Shown: positions 34,317 to 46,132, counted from the first letter of the stretch. The stretch is DNA of 64,000 nucleotides from Dichetophora obliterata (GCA_963920525.1 OY986438.1:188185888-188249887), one strand, 5' to 3'. The notes: generated by a model from the letters alone, not told the origin. Numbers and translations are program-made.

Positions 34317-35213
34317 TTAATAAAATGATCTCACTGGCTTGATCATCATCTCGTGGATTTGTACTCTGGGTGGAGTTTGTAGGCAATATATGACAGCATC
34401 AGCAATATCCTCGGATTGTAACATGGGGAAATTAGCTTTCATTTCACCTATCCCTTCAAATATTTCAGTTTCGACTATTCCAGGACTTATACTCTGGAAA
34501 AAAAACAATCATATTTATTGGTTTTATTAAAAAAAAAAATTATATGTTTAGAGATGATTTCTTTGTATACGGTTGTGCCTCTTCAACCTGTTACACTATT
34601 TTCAGATAAAATCGTTCTTATTGAACTTCCCTCAACTTACCGTAACCTTAATGCCCGTCTTGTGTAACAGAAACTCTTGACGCAGCACCTCGGTTATGGC
34701 GGTGATCGCATGTTTTGAGGCCGGATAAATGTTAAAATTAATGCCTGGCACCATAGGAATTGTATGCCCAGCAATACTATTAATTATAACGACATGTCCA
34801 TCGACACCACGTTTCTTCATCGATTGAAAGGCTTCACGCGTACAGTATACCACGCCCATAACATTCGTATCCATGATCGCTTTGCAATCGGCTGAGTTAT
34901 TTGGCATCGTCAATTGCATTTTTTCTCTAATAATGCCAGCATTGTTGACCAGCACATCAACACCACCCAACGTAGACTCGATCCAGGTGAAAGTTTCAAG
35001 AATGTCCGTTTCTTTACTGACATCACAACGCACAGTGTGAAAACGTTTCTGTTGATCCTTCGGCAACTCGGGACGCATGCTATCCATACGTTCCAGTCGT
35101 CGCGCCAAGCCAACAACAATCATGCCATTCTTGAGCAGGTGCCGAACACAAGCTGCACCAATGCCAGCACTGGCCCCCGTTACAACAGCTACTTTATTTT
35201 GCCATCTATTCAT
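34317..35213 (-). CDS. SDR copy 2: antdh/farnesol-dehydrogenase-like oxidoreductase
   Basis: A 249-aa SDR with exon 1 35213-34641 and exon 2 34493-34317. The 147-bp intron is in phase 0 (ACG|GTAAGT ... TTCCAG|AGT). TGASAGIG (12-19), ARR (37-39), an intact NNAG (90-93), N117, S146 and YPASK (Y163, K167) are all present, so it should be catalytically competent and NADP-preferring. It differs from copy 1 at 13 of 191 exon 1 residues. The C-terminus ends KPVRSFY rather than KPVGETL or KPVGEMV, because small indels just before the stop changed the last codons. No exact AATAAA lies close to the stop. The 5' flank, including a TTTCAG 9 nt before the ATG, is shared with copy 1. Confidence 0.95.
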
Positions 35214-36540
35214 GTTGACCGCTGAAATGAAATAAGTTTTGTCGGGTTTTTAGTCAAGCGTATGAATAGCTCAAAACACAAATCACAACTAAAAAGTTTC
35301 TGCCAAACAAAAACTTTTGCTTATTTTCTTAACAAACTGACTAAACTTTGCAGATATGTGTATAAAATATGCTCAGCAAAAAATAATGATCAACACAGTG
35401 TATCAATTACTTACTTTTGCCTGTATACTTATTTTCATGAGAAGATAAGGAAGGCTAGAAAATATTAGATAATTTAGGTAAAAAATGAGAATACAAAATG
35501 AATTGTAAATGAATAACAAATTATAATATGAACATTAAAACAAAAAAGTAGGGTCAGAGAGCATATTGAAAATAAAGTAGTAAGAGATACTTAAGCAACT
35601 ACAAGATAATAAGTTTATACCGCAAAATAATTTATGTTGGTCCTAATCTTTTTATAAAGTCGTATTCAAACAATAAATTACTATTTCCAGCTACACTTTA
35701 GTTTTTATTATTGTTTCGAATACTTGTAGGCGTCATACGAGTAAATTATAAAGTAGTAGCAATTCATAGATATTGTTTGTAATAATGTTTGCGAATGAAA
35801 AAGCTACAAATCAGATATTTTTACAGTTTGTCATTTTAATCTTTTCACTTACATATTTTTTAAAAAATATAAATTTTGAAAACTGTAACACTTTTTTCTC
35901 TTTATTTTACGCAAATACAAAGCTCTATTTAACAAAAGTGAAAGCTGATCAAATATAGATAATTCCACAGTTTTCGCTTTCTTATGTTTTTTCAGTATAC
36001 ATCAGCGTCAAATGATTTAGCGTCAAATGATTTAGCGTCAAATGATTTAATATAAAGATAATTATGAGTTAATTATAAACAAATTTTGTTGTTTTGCCTG
36101 TTAAGCAATGAGTTGACAATAAATGCTCTTTAATGATAAGGAAATATATTTACGTGATGAACAAGAACAACAAAAGAAAAAAAAAACAACGATTCATTAC
36201 TATTTTATATGTCGGTCTTATTAGGTAGAGATTAAAAGACACATAGGTATGGAAAATTACTTTTAACTGAAGTGCTTTGATATTAGGAGTACAACCAAAA
36301 CCGATTGTTTTTAAATAATTTATAAGTAGCTATGTCGACTCTCGAATTAAGGTCAAATCGGCGGATATCTATCTGACGTCAACCTTCGAAAATAGGGAGT
36401 GAAGTAGTCGAATATTTTTGGTTTTGCTATATACATAAATTACTTAAATTACTTAGTTTTGACCACAGACTTTACGGCCATTTTTAATTGACGCAAATCT
36501 ACTTATTGAAACACTTCTTACCATCACAATGTTATGTCAT
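35214..36540. repeat. 5' flank of SDR copy 2, collinear with the copy 1 flank
   Basis: Collinear blocks: 35214-35405 with 26545-26745; 35790-36250 with 28800-29210; 36335-36430 with 30095-30200. Within it a 15-bp unit (AGCGTCAAATGATTT) is repeated three times at 36003-36047, where the copy 1 flank has a single unit (29007). This is the less interrupted version of the duplicated segment. Confidence 0.75.
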
Positions 36541-36594
36541 CTTTAAAACTGGAGAATATCTTAGTACAACGACTTTTTCATAAAACGTCTTACC

Positions 36595-36926
36595 ATTACC
36601 ATAACCATAACCATAACCATAACCAAAACCATAACCATAACCATAACCATAACCATAACCATAACCATAACCATAACCATAACCATAACCATAACCATAA
36701 CCATAACCATAACCATAACCATAACCATAACCATAACCATAACCATAACCATAACCATAACCATAACCATAACCATAACCATAACCATAACCATAACCAT
36801 AACCATAACCATAACCATAACCATAACCATAACCATAACCATAACCATAACCATAACCATAACCATAACCATAACCATAACCATAACCATAACCATAACC
36901 ATAACCATAACCATAACCATAACCAT
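36595..36926 (+). repeat. (CCATAA)n hexanucleotide array
   Basis: About 55 nearly perfect CCATAA units, with one CCAAAA variant near 36625. It opens long spurious ORFs on both strands (His-Asn repeats forward, Met-Val repeats reverse). It is not the insect telomere repeat TTAGG. Confidence 0.97.
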
Positions 36927-36939
36927 CTATTCAGAATAT

Positions 36940-37215
36940 CAATTAATTTTTACAGAATTTCAATTGATATGTAGTATCTCTTAAATAGAAATCTGAATTT
37001 CAGTAGATCTTTACCATATTTCAATGAATCTTTCGTAACTTTTAATTGATCTTTTCGAAATTTCAATTGCTTTTTTATATTTCAAGTGATATTTTGTCAA
37101 TATATTTTTATCTTTTTTTAATTTCAATTAATCTGTTCACAACTTCAATTGATGTTTTCTGAATTTCGAATGAATTTTCTGAATTTCAATAGATCTTTTC
37201 TGAATTATATTTGAA
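36940..37215 (+). repeat. Degenerate ~20-25 bp minisatellite
   Basis: Repeated variants of ATTTCAATTGATCTTTTCTG continue directly from the hexamer array, about eleven or twelve diverged units. The sharp contrast with the homogeneous hexamer suggests an older array. Confidence 0.75.
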
Positions 37216-37794
37216 AATAGTGTGGTATTTGAAAAAATAAAATAATTACATGATACCGCATAAAGAATTTTATCGCTATATGTACCTACCTATAATGACT
37301 TTAAAAGTATCAACAAAAAAACAAAATTTCATAAATTCTAACGAAAACGTGATAAAATCTCTTATTATTACTGAAGTTACACAGACAGAACATTGACCTT
37401 AGATCTACTATTTGACCTCAGTCTGTAAAAGCAAAATTCTCATTTTTATGGCGTTAATAAATTCAACTACTAGTGAAAGGTTTTTATTTTTTCATGAATT
37501 TCTTTTAATTTATTTTATCCTTAAGGCAAGTTATTAGTGGACCTTACTTAATAAATTCTAACTTTATTATTTTAATGTTTTGGAATATTGTTATGTCTTC
37601 ATTTTTCAAAGGGACTTTAACGGTTTTGTTAATAAAGTATGTATTATATTAAAAAAAAAATTCTTATATTAATGATCACTGCTATTTTATAATTCTAAAA
37701 AAATTAATTTTTTTAGAACAGGTGCATATAAAAAAATTTTAACATTATAAAACAATATTATAGTAGGTATTACATTTATTAATTAGAATTAATT
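37216..37794. other. AT-rich non-coding interval
   Basis: Nothing recognisable in this stretch. Confidence 0.5.
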
Positions 37795-40700
37795 CAATGC
37801 CCAGAAATAAATCTGGGGCGATGTAACAATGTAACATGTCTGACTGTCTCAACCTGGCGAGGCCTGCATAATCTTTGTGAAATCGCCTCAAGTCGACTCA
37901 AACCTCCACGTGGTGTTTCCTGGGCAACGTCAAAACTGACAACCGTTAGTTTGGCGGCTAATCTGAGCGGCGGGCCTAGGCTTACAAAAGGTTGTGGGTC
38001 GGGTTTGAAGCCCACCCGTAAAAACCCATTTCAATTAAAACTAATAATAATAGATGAAAACTGATCCTCAAATCTGATGACGACTTCCGCAAACGAAAAA
38101 CTTAATTGGGAACCCTTAATTGGGAAGGTGGCTCTATCCAACTGACTGATGTCTTGGAAAGATACAAAGCTGATATCACTGCAATCCAAGAAATGGGATA
38201 GAAGGGACAGGGTTGCATTCGGCGTGCACCCTGTGATATCTAGTACAGCGGCCATGCGGAAAAGCACGAGTTTGGATGCGATTCACACCTGTGAACGAAC
38301 GACTTGCCATAATCCGCATCAAGGTTAAATTTTTCAATATAAGCCTAATATGTACGCTCATATCGTAACGACGCACCGTCACGACGTAAAAATCGTGCTT
38401 GGTGACTTCAACGCTAAGGTGGGCAAGGAAAATATTTTTGGTCCAACAGTCGGAAAGTTCAGCCTCCATGACAACACCTCCGATAACGGAATGAAGATGA
38501 TTGGCTTCGCAGCAGCACGAAACATGGTCGTAAGTAGCACTAGATTCAAGCATCTCAATTTTCATAAAGCCACCTGGATGTCCCCTGATCAAAAAACCAA
38601 GAATCAAATTGATCACGTTTTGATCGACGGAAGGCACTCTTCCAGTGTATTGGATGTACGCACGATCCGTGGTGCAAACATTGACTCGGATCACTATCTT
38701 GTTGCAGCCAAGATCCGTACACGTCTGTGCGCAGCTAAGAATACACGCAACCCTACACAGAGAAACCTAGACGTCGACAAGCTGCAATCGAAACAGACAG
38801 CCGATGCTTTCGCCACTCGACTCTCACTCCTGCTTCAAAGCACTCCTCCAATCGATGATATATGCGCGCAGTGGACACACATTTCCAACTCCATGCGTTC
38901 GGCTGCTGAAGAGGTGATTGGCTACCAACGCCCTCGCCGAAACCAGTGGTACGACCAGGAGTGTCGCGACGCCACTGCAGAGAAAGACGCCGCCTACAAA
39001 GCCACCCTGCAGTCGGTTGTAACGCGTGCTGCTAAGGAGCGATACAAAGAAAAGAGGAGGAAAGAGAGACATATTTTCAGGCGGAAAAAAAGAGAGGCAG
39101 AAAAGCGCGAGCAGGAGAAGATTGAGATGTATGGTGACAGGAATGAGGCCCGAAAATTTTTCGAAAAAATAAGACGCCTTGCCGATGGTTTTAAAACCGG
39201 GGCCTCTTCCTGCAAGGATGAAAACGGGAATCTAGTGACAGATGTCCAGAGTACACTGACGTTATGGAGGGAACACTTCTCTAAGCTTCTAAATGGCGAC
39301 GCTGACAACAATCCCGCCAATAGAGATGATATTCCGGAAACCCCAATTGCGGATGACAGCGTCGAGGTTCCGCTGCCCGACTATGATGAAGTTCTGACAG
39401 CTATAGCTCGGCTTAAAAATAACAAAGCTGCGGGAGCTGATGGCTTACCTGCTGAGCTGTTTAAGATCGGAGGCGAAGCTCTACTTAAATGCATTCACGA
39501 GCTTCTATGCAGAATATGGTCAGAAGAATGCATTCCGAACGATTGGAATCTCAGTGTGCTCTGCCCAATCCACAGTATCTGTGCCAATTACCGTGGGATA
39601 AGCCTTCTTAATATCGCATATAAGGCCCTGTCGAGCATTTTATGTAAAAGATTGAAGCCCATTGTAAACGAACTGATCGGACCTTATCAGTGTGTCTTCT
39701 GACCTGGAAAGCCCACCATCGACCAGATTTTCACGCTACGACAAATCTTGGAGAAGACTCAAGAAAAATAAGTCGACACCCACCATCTTTTTGTCGACTA
39801 CAAAGCCGCCTTCGACAGCCCAAAGAGGAAGCACCTGTACTCCACCATGTCTGAATTTGGTATTCCTGCAAAACTAATACGACTTTGCAGGACGACATTG
39901 AGCAACAGCAGCAGCGCAGTTAAAATCGGGAAGGACCTCTCTTCACCATTTATTACCAAACGAGGTTTCAGGCAAGGTGATTCCTTATCGTGCGACTTTT
40001 TCAAGCTAATGATGGAAAAGATCATCCGAGCTGGTGATCTGAGACGTAGTGGCACAATATTCTACAAGAGTGTTATGCTGCTTGCGTATGCTGATGACAT
40101 CGATATCATTGGCCATAATACGCGCGAAGTCAGTGCAGCATTTTCCAGATTAGAAAGAGAGTCAAGTCGGGAGGGTCTGGCAGTGAATGCAGATAAGACG
40201 AAATACTTGGTGTCAACAAACAAACAGTCCCAGCGTCTTGGAACGCACGTTACCGTTGACAATACCTCTTTCGAGGTTGTGAAGAACTTCGTTTATCTGG
40301 GATCCAGCACTAACTCAACCAACGACATCAGCATTGAGATCAAACGAAGAATAACTCTTGCCAACAGGTGTTACTTTGGGCTCATTAGGCAATTGAGAAG
40401 CAGAGCCCTCTCTCGGCGAACGAAAATCACGCTCTATAGATCGCTCATCATGCCCGTCCTACTTTATGCATCACAAACCTGGACACTGAGCAGTTTAGAT
40501 GAAAAGACTTTAGGAGCATTCGAGAGAAAGATTCTTCGTAAGATCTACGGACCAATCTGCGTCATCTGCGTCAATGGCGAGTACCGAATACGGTGGAATG
40601 ATGAACTGTATTAGCTGTACGCTGACATCGACATAGTCAAGCGCATTAAAATCGAGCGGCTTCGCTGGCTTGGTCATGTTCAGCGCATGAAAGACGATGC

Positions 40701-40915
40701 TCCAGTGAAGAAAGCATTCGATTCGGTACCCAGCGGCGGTCAACGCAGAAGAGGACGACCGCATCTTCGTTGGAAAGACCAAGTAGAAGACAACCTGACG
40801 AAGCTTGGAATTTCCAACTGGCGCCAGCAAGCGAAAGACAGAAATGGCTGGCGCAAATTCTTAGATGAGGCCAAGACCGACATACGGTTGTAGCGCCAAC
40901 TAAGTAAGATAGTAT
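37795..40915 (+). mobile_element. Near full-length LINE (endonuclease plus reverse transcriptase)
   Basis: GC content and codon quality rise sharply at about 37795 and fall after 40915. The order is a 5' region (37795-38060), a partly frameshifted endonuclease start (about 38070-38350), ORF2, and a 3'UTR ending CGGTTGTAGCGCCAACTAAG. The same 3' end appears in the inverted copy at 30611. The family resembles the 'endonuclease-reverse transcriptase' LINEs common in insects; I cannot fix the clade. Confidence 0.9.
38070..40893 (+). pseudogene. LINE ORF2: APE endonuclease and reverse transcriptase, stops
   Basis: From 38350 one frame runs to 40893, interrupted only by TGA at 39700-39702, TAA at about 39769 and TAG at 40612-40614. 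Domains in order: endonuclease (ADITAIQEM before 38200, then VLGDFNAKVG, QIDHVLIDGR, SDHYLV); a basic linker (KERYKEKRRKERHIFRRKKR); RT fingers (NNKAAGADGLPAELFK, NYRGISLLN); palm (LFVDYKAAFD, GFRQGDSLS, AYADDIDII with the catalytic Asp pair intact); and a C-terminal GRPHLRWKDQ segment. Before 38350 the endonuclease start is spread over other frames by small indels. Recently active in type but not coding now. Confidence 0.93.
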
Positions 40916-41140
40916 TAATTCAATAATCAATAATGGTTATGGTATGTATTTAAAGTATTATTATTATTCATTAAAAAATGAATACACTTACATAAAATTT
41001 TTTTAATCTTATACTTTTAATCTTTGTTATAAAGAAATTGTTATAAGAAATTTTCTAAATTTTTTTATTTTTTGAAAATTTATGTTTATTTAAATAATAA
41101 TGATAATATTTGTTCACAAAACAACAACAATTTTTAAAGT
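40916..41140. other. AT-rich spacer with poly(A) signal of SDR copy 3
   Basis: The TTTATT at 41095-41100 gives AATAAA on the minus strand about 55 nt after the copy 3 stop. No other feature. Confidence 0.5.
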
Positions 41141-41152
41141 ATTTATACGTTG

Positions 41153-42426
41153 CTAAACCATTTCTCCCACTGGCTTGATGATCATCTCATGAATCTGTAC
41201 GGTTGGTGGAGTTTGTAGACAATATATGACAGCATCAGCGATATCCTCGGAACGTAACAAGGGGTAGTCTTTGGGAAAATTAGACGGTATCATTTCAGTA
41301 TTGACACCACCAGGACTTATACTCTAAAACAAAAGCTTTATTGCATTAAATTGTAAAAAAAAATATATGCATAGTTATATGAAGAGATTATTGCAAAAAC
41401 ACTGTACGTCATAATAGAAAAATTTAAGATAAAAAATAAAACTGTATAAGAAAGCTTTTAAAAATATTTCCAAAACAACATTAATAATAGCCACAAGCAT
41501 ATAAAGTTGTGATCTGTAGTACTTTAACATGAAAAAACAAAGTCGTAGAAAAAAGCTTTTTAAAATTGTTCCAAAATTACTTGAAAAGTAGCCGCAAGCA
41601 CTTAGGTGGTTTTTAACTGTTCGACACTTAGTAAATAAATGAACTTAGTCGAATTGTTTTAAGCATACTTCTCATTATGCTTTTGCAAAAAGTCTTTCAT
41701 ATGTTCAGATATGACTTTCAAATTCAGATTTCGGACACAGAAAAGACTATTTACAAGCCAACTGAATTCTTCCTTTGCAATATATGCTTTAAAGCCTAGT
41801 GGTTCTCATTCAAAGAGTTCTCATTCTCGATTGACAAGCGTTCGACTTGCACTTACCGTAACCTTAATGCCTGTCTTGTTTAACAGAAACTCCTGACGCA
41901 GCACTTCCGTTATGGCTGTGATCGCATATTTCGTGGATGGATAAATGTTCAGTTTTAAGCCTGGCACCACACAAATTTTATGACCACTAATGCTGTTTAT
42001 TACAAGGACATGTCCATCGACACCACGTTTCTTCATCGATTGAAAAGCTCCACGCGTACAGTATACCACGCCCATAACATTCGTGTCCATGGTTGCTTTC
42101 AAATCGGTCGAGTTGTTGGGCATCGTCAACATGGTATCTTTCATGATGGCTGCATTATTAACCAGTACATCAACACCACCCAACTTGGACTCGATCCAAG
42201 CAAATGTTTCCAAAATGTCTGCTTCTTTGCTTACATCGCAACGTTTTGTATGGAAGCGTTTCTGTTGTTCCTCCGGAAACTGCGAACGATTACTGTTCAT
42301 ACGTTCCAGTCGTCGCGCCAAACCAACAACAATCATGCCATTTTTGAGTAGATAATGAACACAGGCTGCACCTATGCCAGAACTGGCACCAGTTACCACA
42401 GCCACTTTATTTTGCCATCTATCCAT
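41153..42426 (-). CDS. SDR copy 3: antdh/farnesol-dehydrogenase-like oxidoreductase
   Basis: A 246-aa SDR. Exon 1 is 42426-41857 (190 codons) and exon 2 is 41323-41153 (56 codons plus stop). The phase-0 intron of 533 bp has ACG|GTAAGT and TTTTAG|AGT borders. I took the MDRW start by alignment with the paralogues; an in-frame ATG at 42460-42462 would add 12 residues not seen elsewhere. TGASSGIG, ARR, the catalytic Asn, Ser (INSISGH), Tyr and Lys (YPSTK) are present. NNAG reads NNAA. It shares with copy 4 a one-codon deletion in exon 1, a two-codon deletion in exon 2 (replacing ISMLRSE-type length) and similar 5' sequence, so copies 3 and 4 are sisters. Confidence 0.95.
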
Positions 42427-42497
42427 ATTGACTACAACTGATCGGGCATTTGTCGCGTTCACAGTTACACTGGCTCTTGAATTGAATAAAAAGTATC

Positions 42498-42504
42498 AGA
42501 TAAG
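42498..42504 (-). promoter_or_regulatory. GATA-type motif upstream of SDR copy 3
   Basis: AGATAAG (CTTATCT on the gene strand) lies 72 nt before the ATG, with TGATA overlapping next to it. A similar site lies upstream of copy 5. GATA factors drive midgut and fat-body genes in flies; the role here is inferred. Confidence 0.3.
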
Positions 42505-42529
42505 ATCAAAAACAAAAAAATAAAAATAA

Positions 42530-42789
42530 TAGCGTTTAGAAGAGAGAAAATTATTAATCCGTCATATGTTTTTGATAGCGAAGAAAAAATAATCTGTATT
42601 GTTTTTTTGTATTTTTTTTATATTCGAACTGCTGTAGGGTAGAAGTGCGTAGTAGGGAGTCCGATCCGGGAAGTTTTTCACAATCATGGGATTTTCGGGA
42701 TTGAAAATCTAATTACAGGGATTCTAAAATGGTTTTGGGATTATTAGAACTTAATCAACCAGATAATTGAATGAATACTTTTATAAAGT
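42530..42789. other. Upstream region of SDR copy 3
   Basis: 42530-42600 aligns loosely with the copy 4 flank (GCGTTTAGAAG, TTTTGATAGCGAA). The rest is unremarkable. Confidence 0.5.
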
Positions 42790-43095
42790 AGTATAAGTTT
42801 TTTTAGAAAAATAAAGATCAATTACGAAAATGAGCTAAATCTTATTAAAATCACGCCTACAAAGCAACTTTATCAGAACGTTAAAATGTCTTTTTAAAAC
42901 TCACAAAAATTTATCTAACGACTTTAAATTTTGCTCGAGCTTTAATTTCAAATTTGCACGCTTAGTATGAAGTTTTTGAAAATCGAATGAAAACGATGCC
43001 CACCTCTCATACAGTATGGCTTTAGGAAAACGGTAAAATCTTTTTAAAAAAATTTAATACAATAATTTCACATTTGGTACATAAATTTTACTCTT
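42790..43095 (+). repeat. Repeat A internal fragment
   Basis: It carries the ~145-bp internal unit of repeat A (AATTTATCTAACGACTTTAAATTTTGC-like and AAACGGTAAAATC blocks) but neither end of the repeat. Confidence 0.7.
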
Positions 43096-43573
43096 CACTA
43101 CGTTTCTGCTAATTTGAAGAAATTTATTGAAAACTCAGCCTATTTTCTAAACAAAGTCAAATTATTCATCATTACAGGAATATATTTACAAATTCTACAA
43201 AAATGTATTTATTAACTTTATATTTTACACCTAAGCTTTGATTTTTCACAAACAACAAGCTTCATAAAAATAGAAAACATTCAACATTTTAAATGGCCTT
43301 AAGGGCAGATTCTGATCTAGAGGCCCAAAACACGGTGATGTACTTAATATTTTGGTTTTCATAGAGGGAAAATAAATGAACACCTTGAGTTTTTTGGCAG
43401 TTGTTAACTGATTCTTAAAGCGTAAGAAAATATTTTTTTGGTGCATAAAAGTGTAATGTGAAGTGCCAATACGCCGTCAATCGTTACGGTGAAAAAAGGG
43501 TACACAAATGGTCTCTATCGCACAGCACGTTCAGGGCATCTAATATAAAAAAAAAACCAAAAAATTTTATAGA
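43096..43573. other. AT-rich non-coding interval
   Basis: Nothing recognisable. Confidence 0.5.
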
Positions 43574-43579
43574 TTATAT

Positions 43580-44090
43580 TAGGCCTATTCTTTTCCTACC
43601 GACTTACAAAAGAACACTAGGTAGGATAACTTAATACATGCAAAACAACAACACCAAGTCGGATATTTATGCGAGTTTAGGCAACTAGGTAAACTGCTAT
43701 CCGACCAGATTTGCAGTGCTGGAAAGTTAAAAAACTGCTCTATTGTGAATGAGTCATGAAAAAATCGTAGGGAAATTTCATGCATACGTCAAAACAGTTT
43801 TTTTTATGAACACATAAACAAAACGAATTAAATAAACGAGGAATGAAATTAATTAACTGCATTTTCAGGATTCAGAGAGGACACCGATATGCTTGGAGTC
43901 CAAGATGCGAAGCATTCTCCAAGCATATCCAAGCAAAGAATCCTCGAAATTACTCATTTTGTTTTGATTTTTCGTATTTTTTTTTATCAAACTAAACATA
44001 TGCTTGTGACAGTGTTGGTAAGCAACTAAAAGCAAATTTTATCCGAGTTGCAGCGTTCTTTTGTAACTCGTTTACAAAAGAACGCGCCTA
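43580..44090. mobile_element. 511-bp TIR element
   Basis: The left end TAGGCCTATTCTTTTCC and the inverted right end TAGGCGCGTTCTTTTG stay similar for about 40 bp, both reaching GAGTTACAAAAGAAC-like sequence. TTATAT flanks both sides (43574-43579; 44091-44096), a possible 6-bp TSD, though AT-rich. A small hairpin with TGCTTGGAG arms lies at 43890-43930. No coding capacity. Confidence 0.6.
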
Positions 44091-44203
44091 TTATATTTAT
44101 TGAAGCTTTAAGCTATTTTATCAATAAATAGTTGAAATTTACAAAAATGGCGGACATGTGATTGAAAAAAATTCAGGTCAATCTATAGAGTAGTTATTGA
44201 GAC

Positions 44204-46022
44204 CAAAGAACTGCACAAGCCTACTTGAAGCTCAAGCCTTTTCAAGTACTTGAATTCAAGTATGTATCCAAACTTGAAAAAGCAAGCTTTAGCCAGCTTG
44301 CAAAAATACCAAACAGATACAAGTCATATTCATGCTTGCTCGTTGGCTCGGCTTGTTTAGACTTACTTTGTCGGGCAGAATCTTGAAAAGCTTGAAACGA
44401 TCGGCAAAAGCTTGTAAGCTCGCAAGTATCCTATTAATTGAATTTAAAGCAAGTATCCAAAAAAGGACTTAAGGATTCTATGGACTTCGTGGTTGGAAGT
44501 TTTAGGGGTAGATGATTTCGAATCTGATGTCAAAATTTTAAATTTAAGATGGCGGATAAAGCTGCCACCTAGATTTTTTTTGTATTTTGGCGCATTCTTG
44601 TAATTTTCAAATTCTAACAACGGATTTGATTTCGAATATAATGTCACATTTTTAAAATTTGAGATGGAGATTAGGGTTGTCACCTAAATTTTTTGTATTT
44701 TTATGAATTCGGGGCTGGCAAAAAAATGGTAAACCACAAATAGGTCGCTGAATCCGAATCCGTGGTCAGAATTTCAAAATTAGAAAATTTTGAAATAATA
44801 GGATTGCCACCTAATACTATATATTTTCAAGAATTTTAAATATCATTTGACAATGTTAGGGAGTCACTGATTTAGAATCTGTAGTCAGAGTTTTAAAATT
44901 CAAGATGGTGGCTAGGGTTGCCACCTTAATTTTTTTAAATTTTATGAATTCGGGGATGGCGCGAACTAATGGGTAGAAATGGGTTGCTGAGTCCGAATCA
45001 TTTGTCAGAATTTTAAAATTATAAAATTTTTAAATAAAAGGGCTGCCACCTATTAATATGTTTTTTAAGAGTTCTACACATCATTTATCAGTGTTAGGGG
45101 ATCGCTGATTTTGAATCTGAAGTCAGAATTTTAAAATTAAAAATGGTAGATAGGGTTGCATTTTTTAAATTTTACGAATTCGGGGCAGGCGCGAGCTAAA
45201 GGGTAAAAAGGGCGCTGAATCCAAATCAGCGCTGAGTCGTCAGATTTTCAAAATAATAAAATTTTAAAATTATAGGGTTGCCACCTTATAATATGTATTT
45301 TCAAAAGTAAAAGCAACCCCATTATTTCAAAGTTTTATAATTTTGAAATTCTGATCACGTATTCGGATTCTGCGACCTATTTTTGGTGCACTTTTTTTTA
45401 TTTGCCAGCCCTGAATTCATAAAAGTACAAAAAATTAAGGTGGCAACCCTATCCACTATCTTGAATTTTAAAATTCTGACTTCAGATTGAAAATCAGTGA
45501 CTCCCTAACACTGTTAAATGATATTTAAAAATACATATTATAAGGTGGCAGCCCTATTATTTCAAAATTTTCTAATTTTGAAATTCTGACCAAGGATTCG
45601 GATTCAGCGACCTATTTTTAGTGTACCATTTTTTTGCCAGCCCCGAATTCATAAAAACACAAAAAATTAAGGTGGCAACCCTATCTACAATCTTGAATTT
45701 TAAAATTCTCACTTCAGATTGAAAATCAGTGACTCCCTAACACTGTTAAATGATATTTAAAATTCTTAAAAATACATATTTTTAGGTGGCAATATTGTGG
45801 TAAAAATTTAGGTGGCAGCCCTAGCCTCCATCATAAATTTTAAAACTGTGACATTATATTCGAAATCAAATCCGTTGTCAGAATTTCAAAATTAAAAGAA
45901 TTCGCAAAAATACCCAAAAATCTAGGTGGCAACTCTATCATCAGCCATCATGAATTTTAAATTCGGACAACAGATCCGAAATCATGTACTCCCTAAAACT
46001 GCCAACCTAAAACTGGAGTCCA
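44204..46022 (+). mobile_element. hAT-like foldback element, copy 2, right end lost
   Basis: It starts CAAAGAACTGCACAAGCC and follows the left arm of copy 1 (5613-) almost base for base for 240 bp. It then runs through about seven ~215-bp repeat units (GCCAGCCCCGAATTC, GGTGGCAACCCTA). The inverted right arm breaks off near 46022, after AGTCCACAGA. No TSD can be read. Confidence 0.85.
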
Positions 46023-46035
46023 CAGACATAGCCCT

Positions 46036-46132
46036 CCTAAGAGACATAATTCCAAATCCAATTTTTGCGATTATATCTCTAGAAAAGTAGACATAATGCA
46101 AAATTTTAAATTTGGAAGTATGTCCCTTAGGG
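46036..46132. mobile_element. 97-bp palindromic MITE
   Basis: The arms CCTAAGAGACATAATTCCAA and TTGGAAGTATGTCCCTTAGG are inverted with few mismatches and continue to AATTTTTGC/GCAAAATT. It directly abuts the truncated end of the hAT-like foldback element. No clear TSD. Confidence 0.6.

Noticed and set aside
36595..36926. Interstitial telomere repeat
   Set aside because: The unit CCATAA differs from TTAGG, and flies generally lack canonical telomere repeats.
36534..36974. His-Asn and Met-Val repeat ORFs
   Set aside because: They are frames of the CCATAA hexamer array only.
38176..39320. Minus-strand ORFs of 80-170 codons
   Set aside because: They are shadows of the LINE ORF2, which has clear domain motifs on the plus strand.
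42427..42462. Upstream in-frame ATG extending SDR copy 3 by 12 residues
   Set aside because: The extension is absent from all four paralogues, and the MDRW start is conserved.
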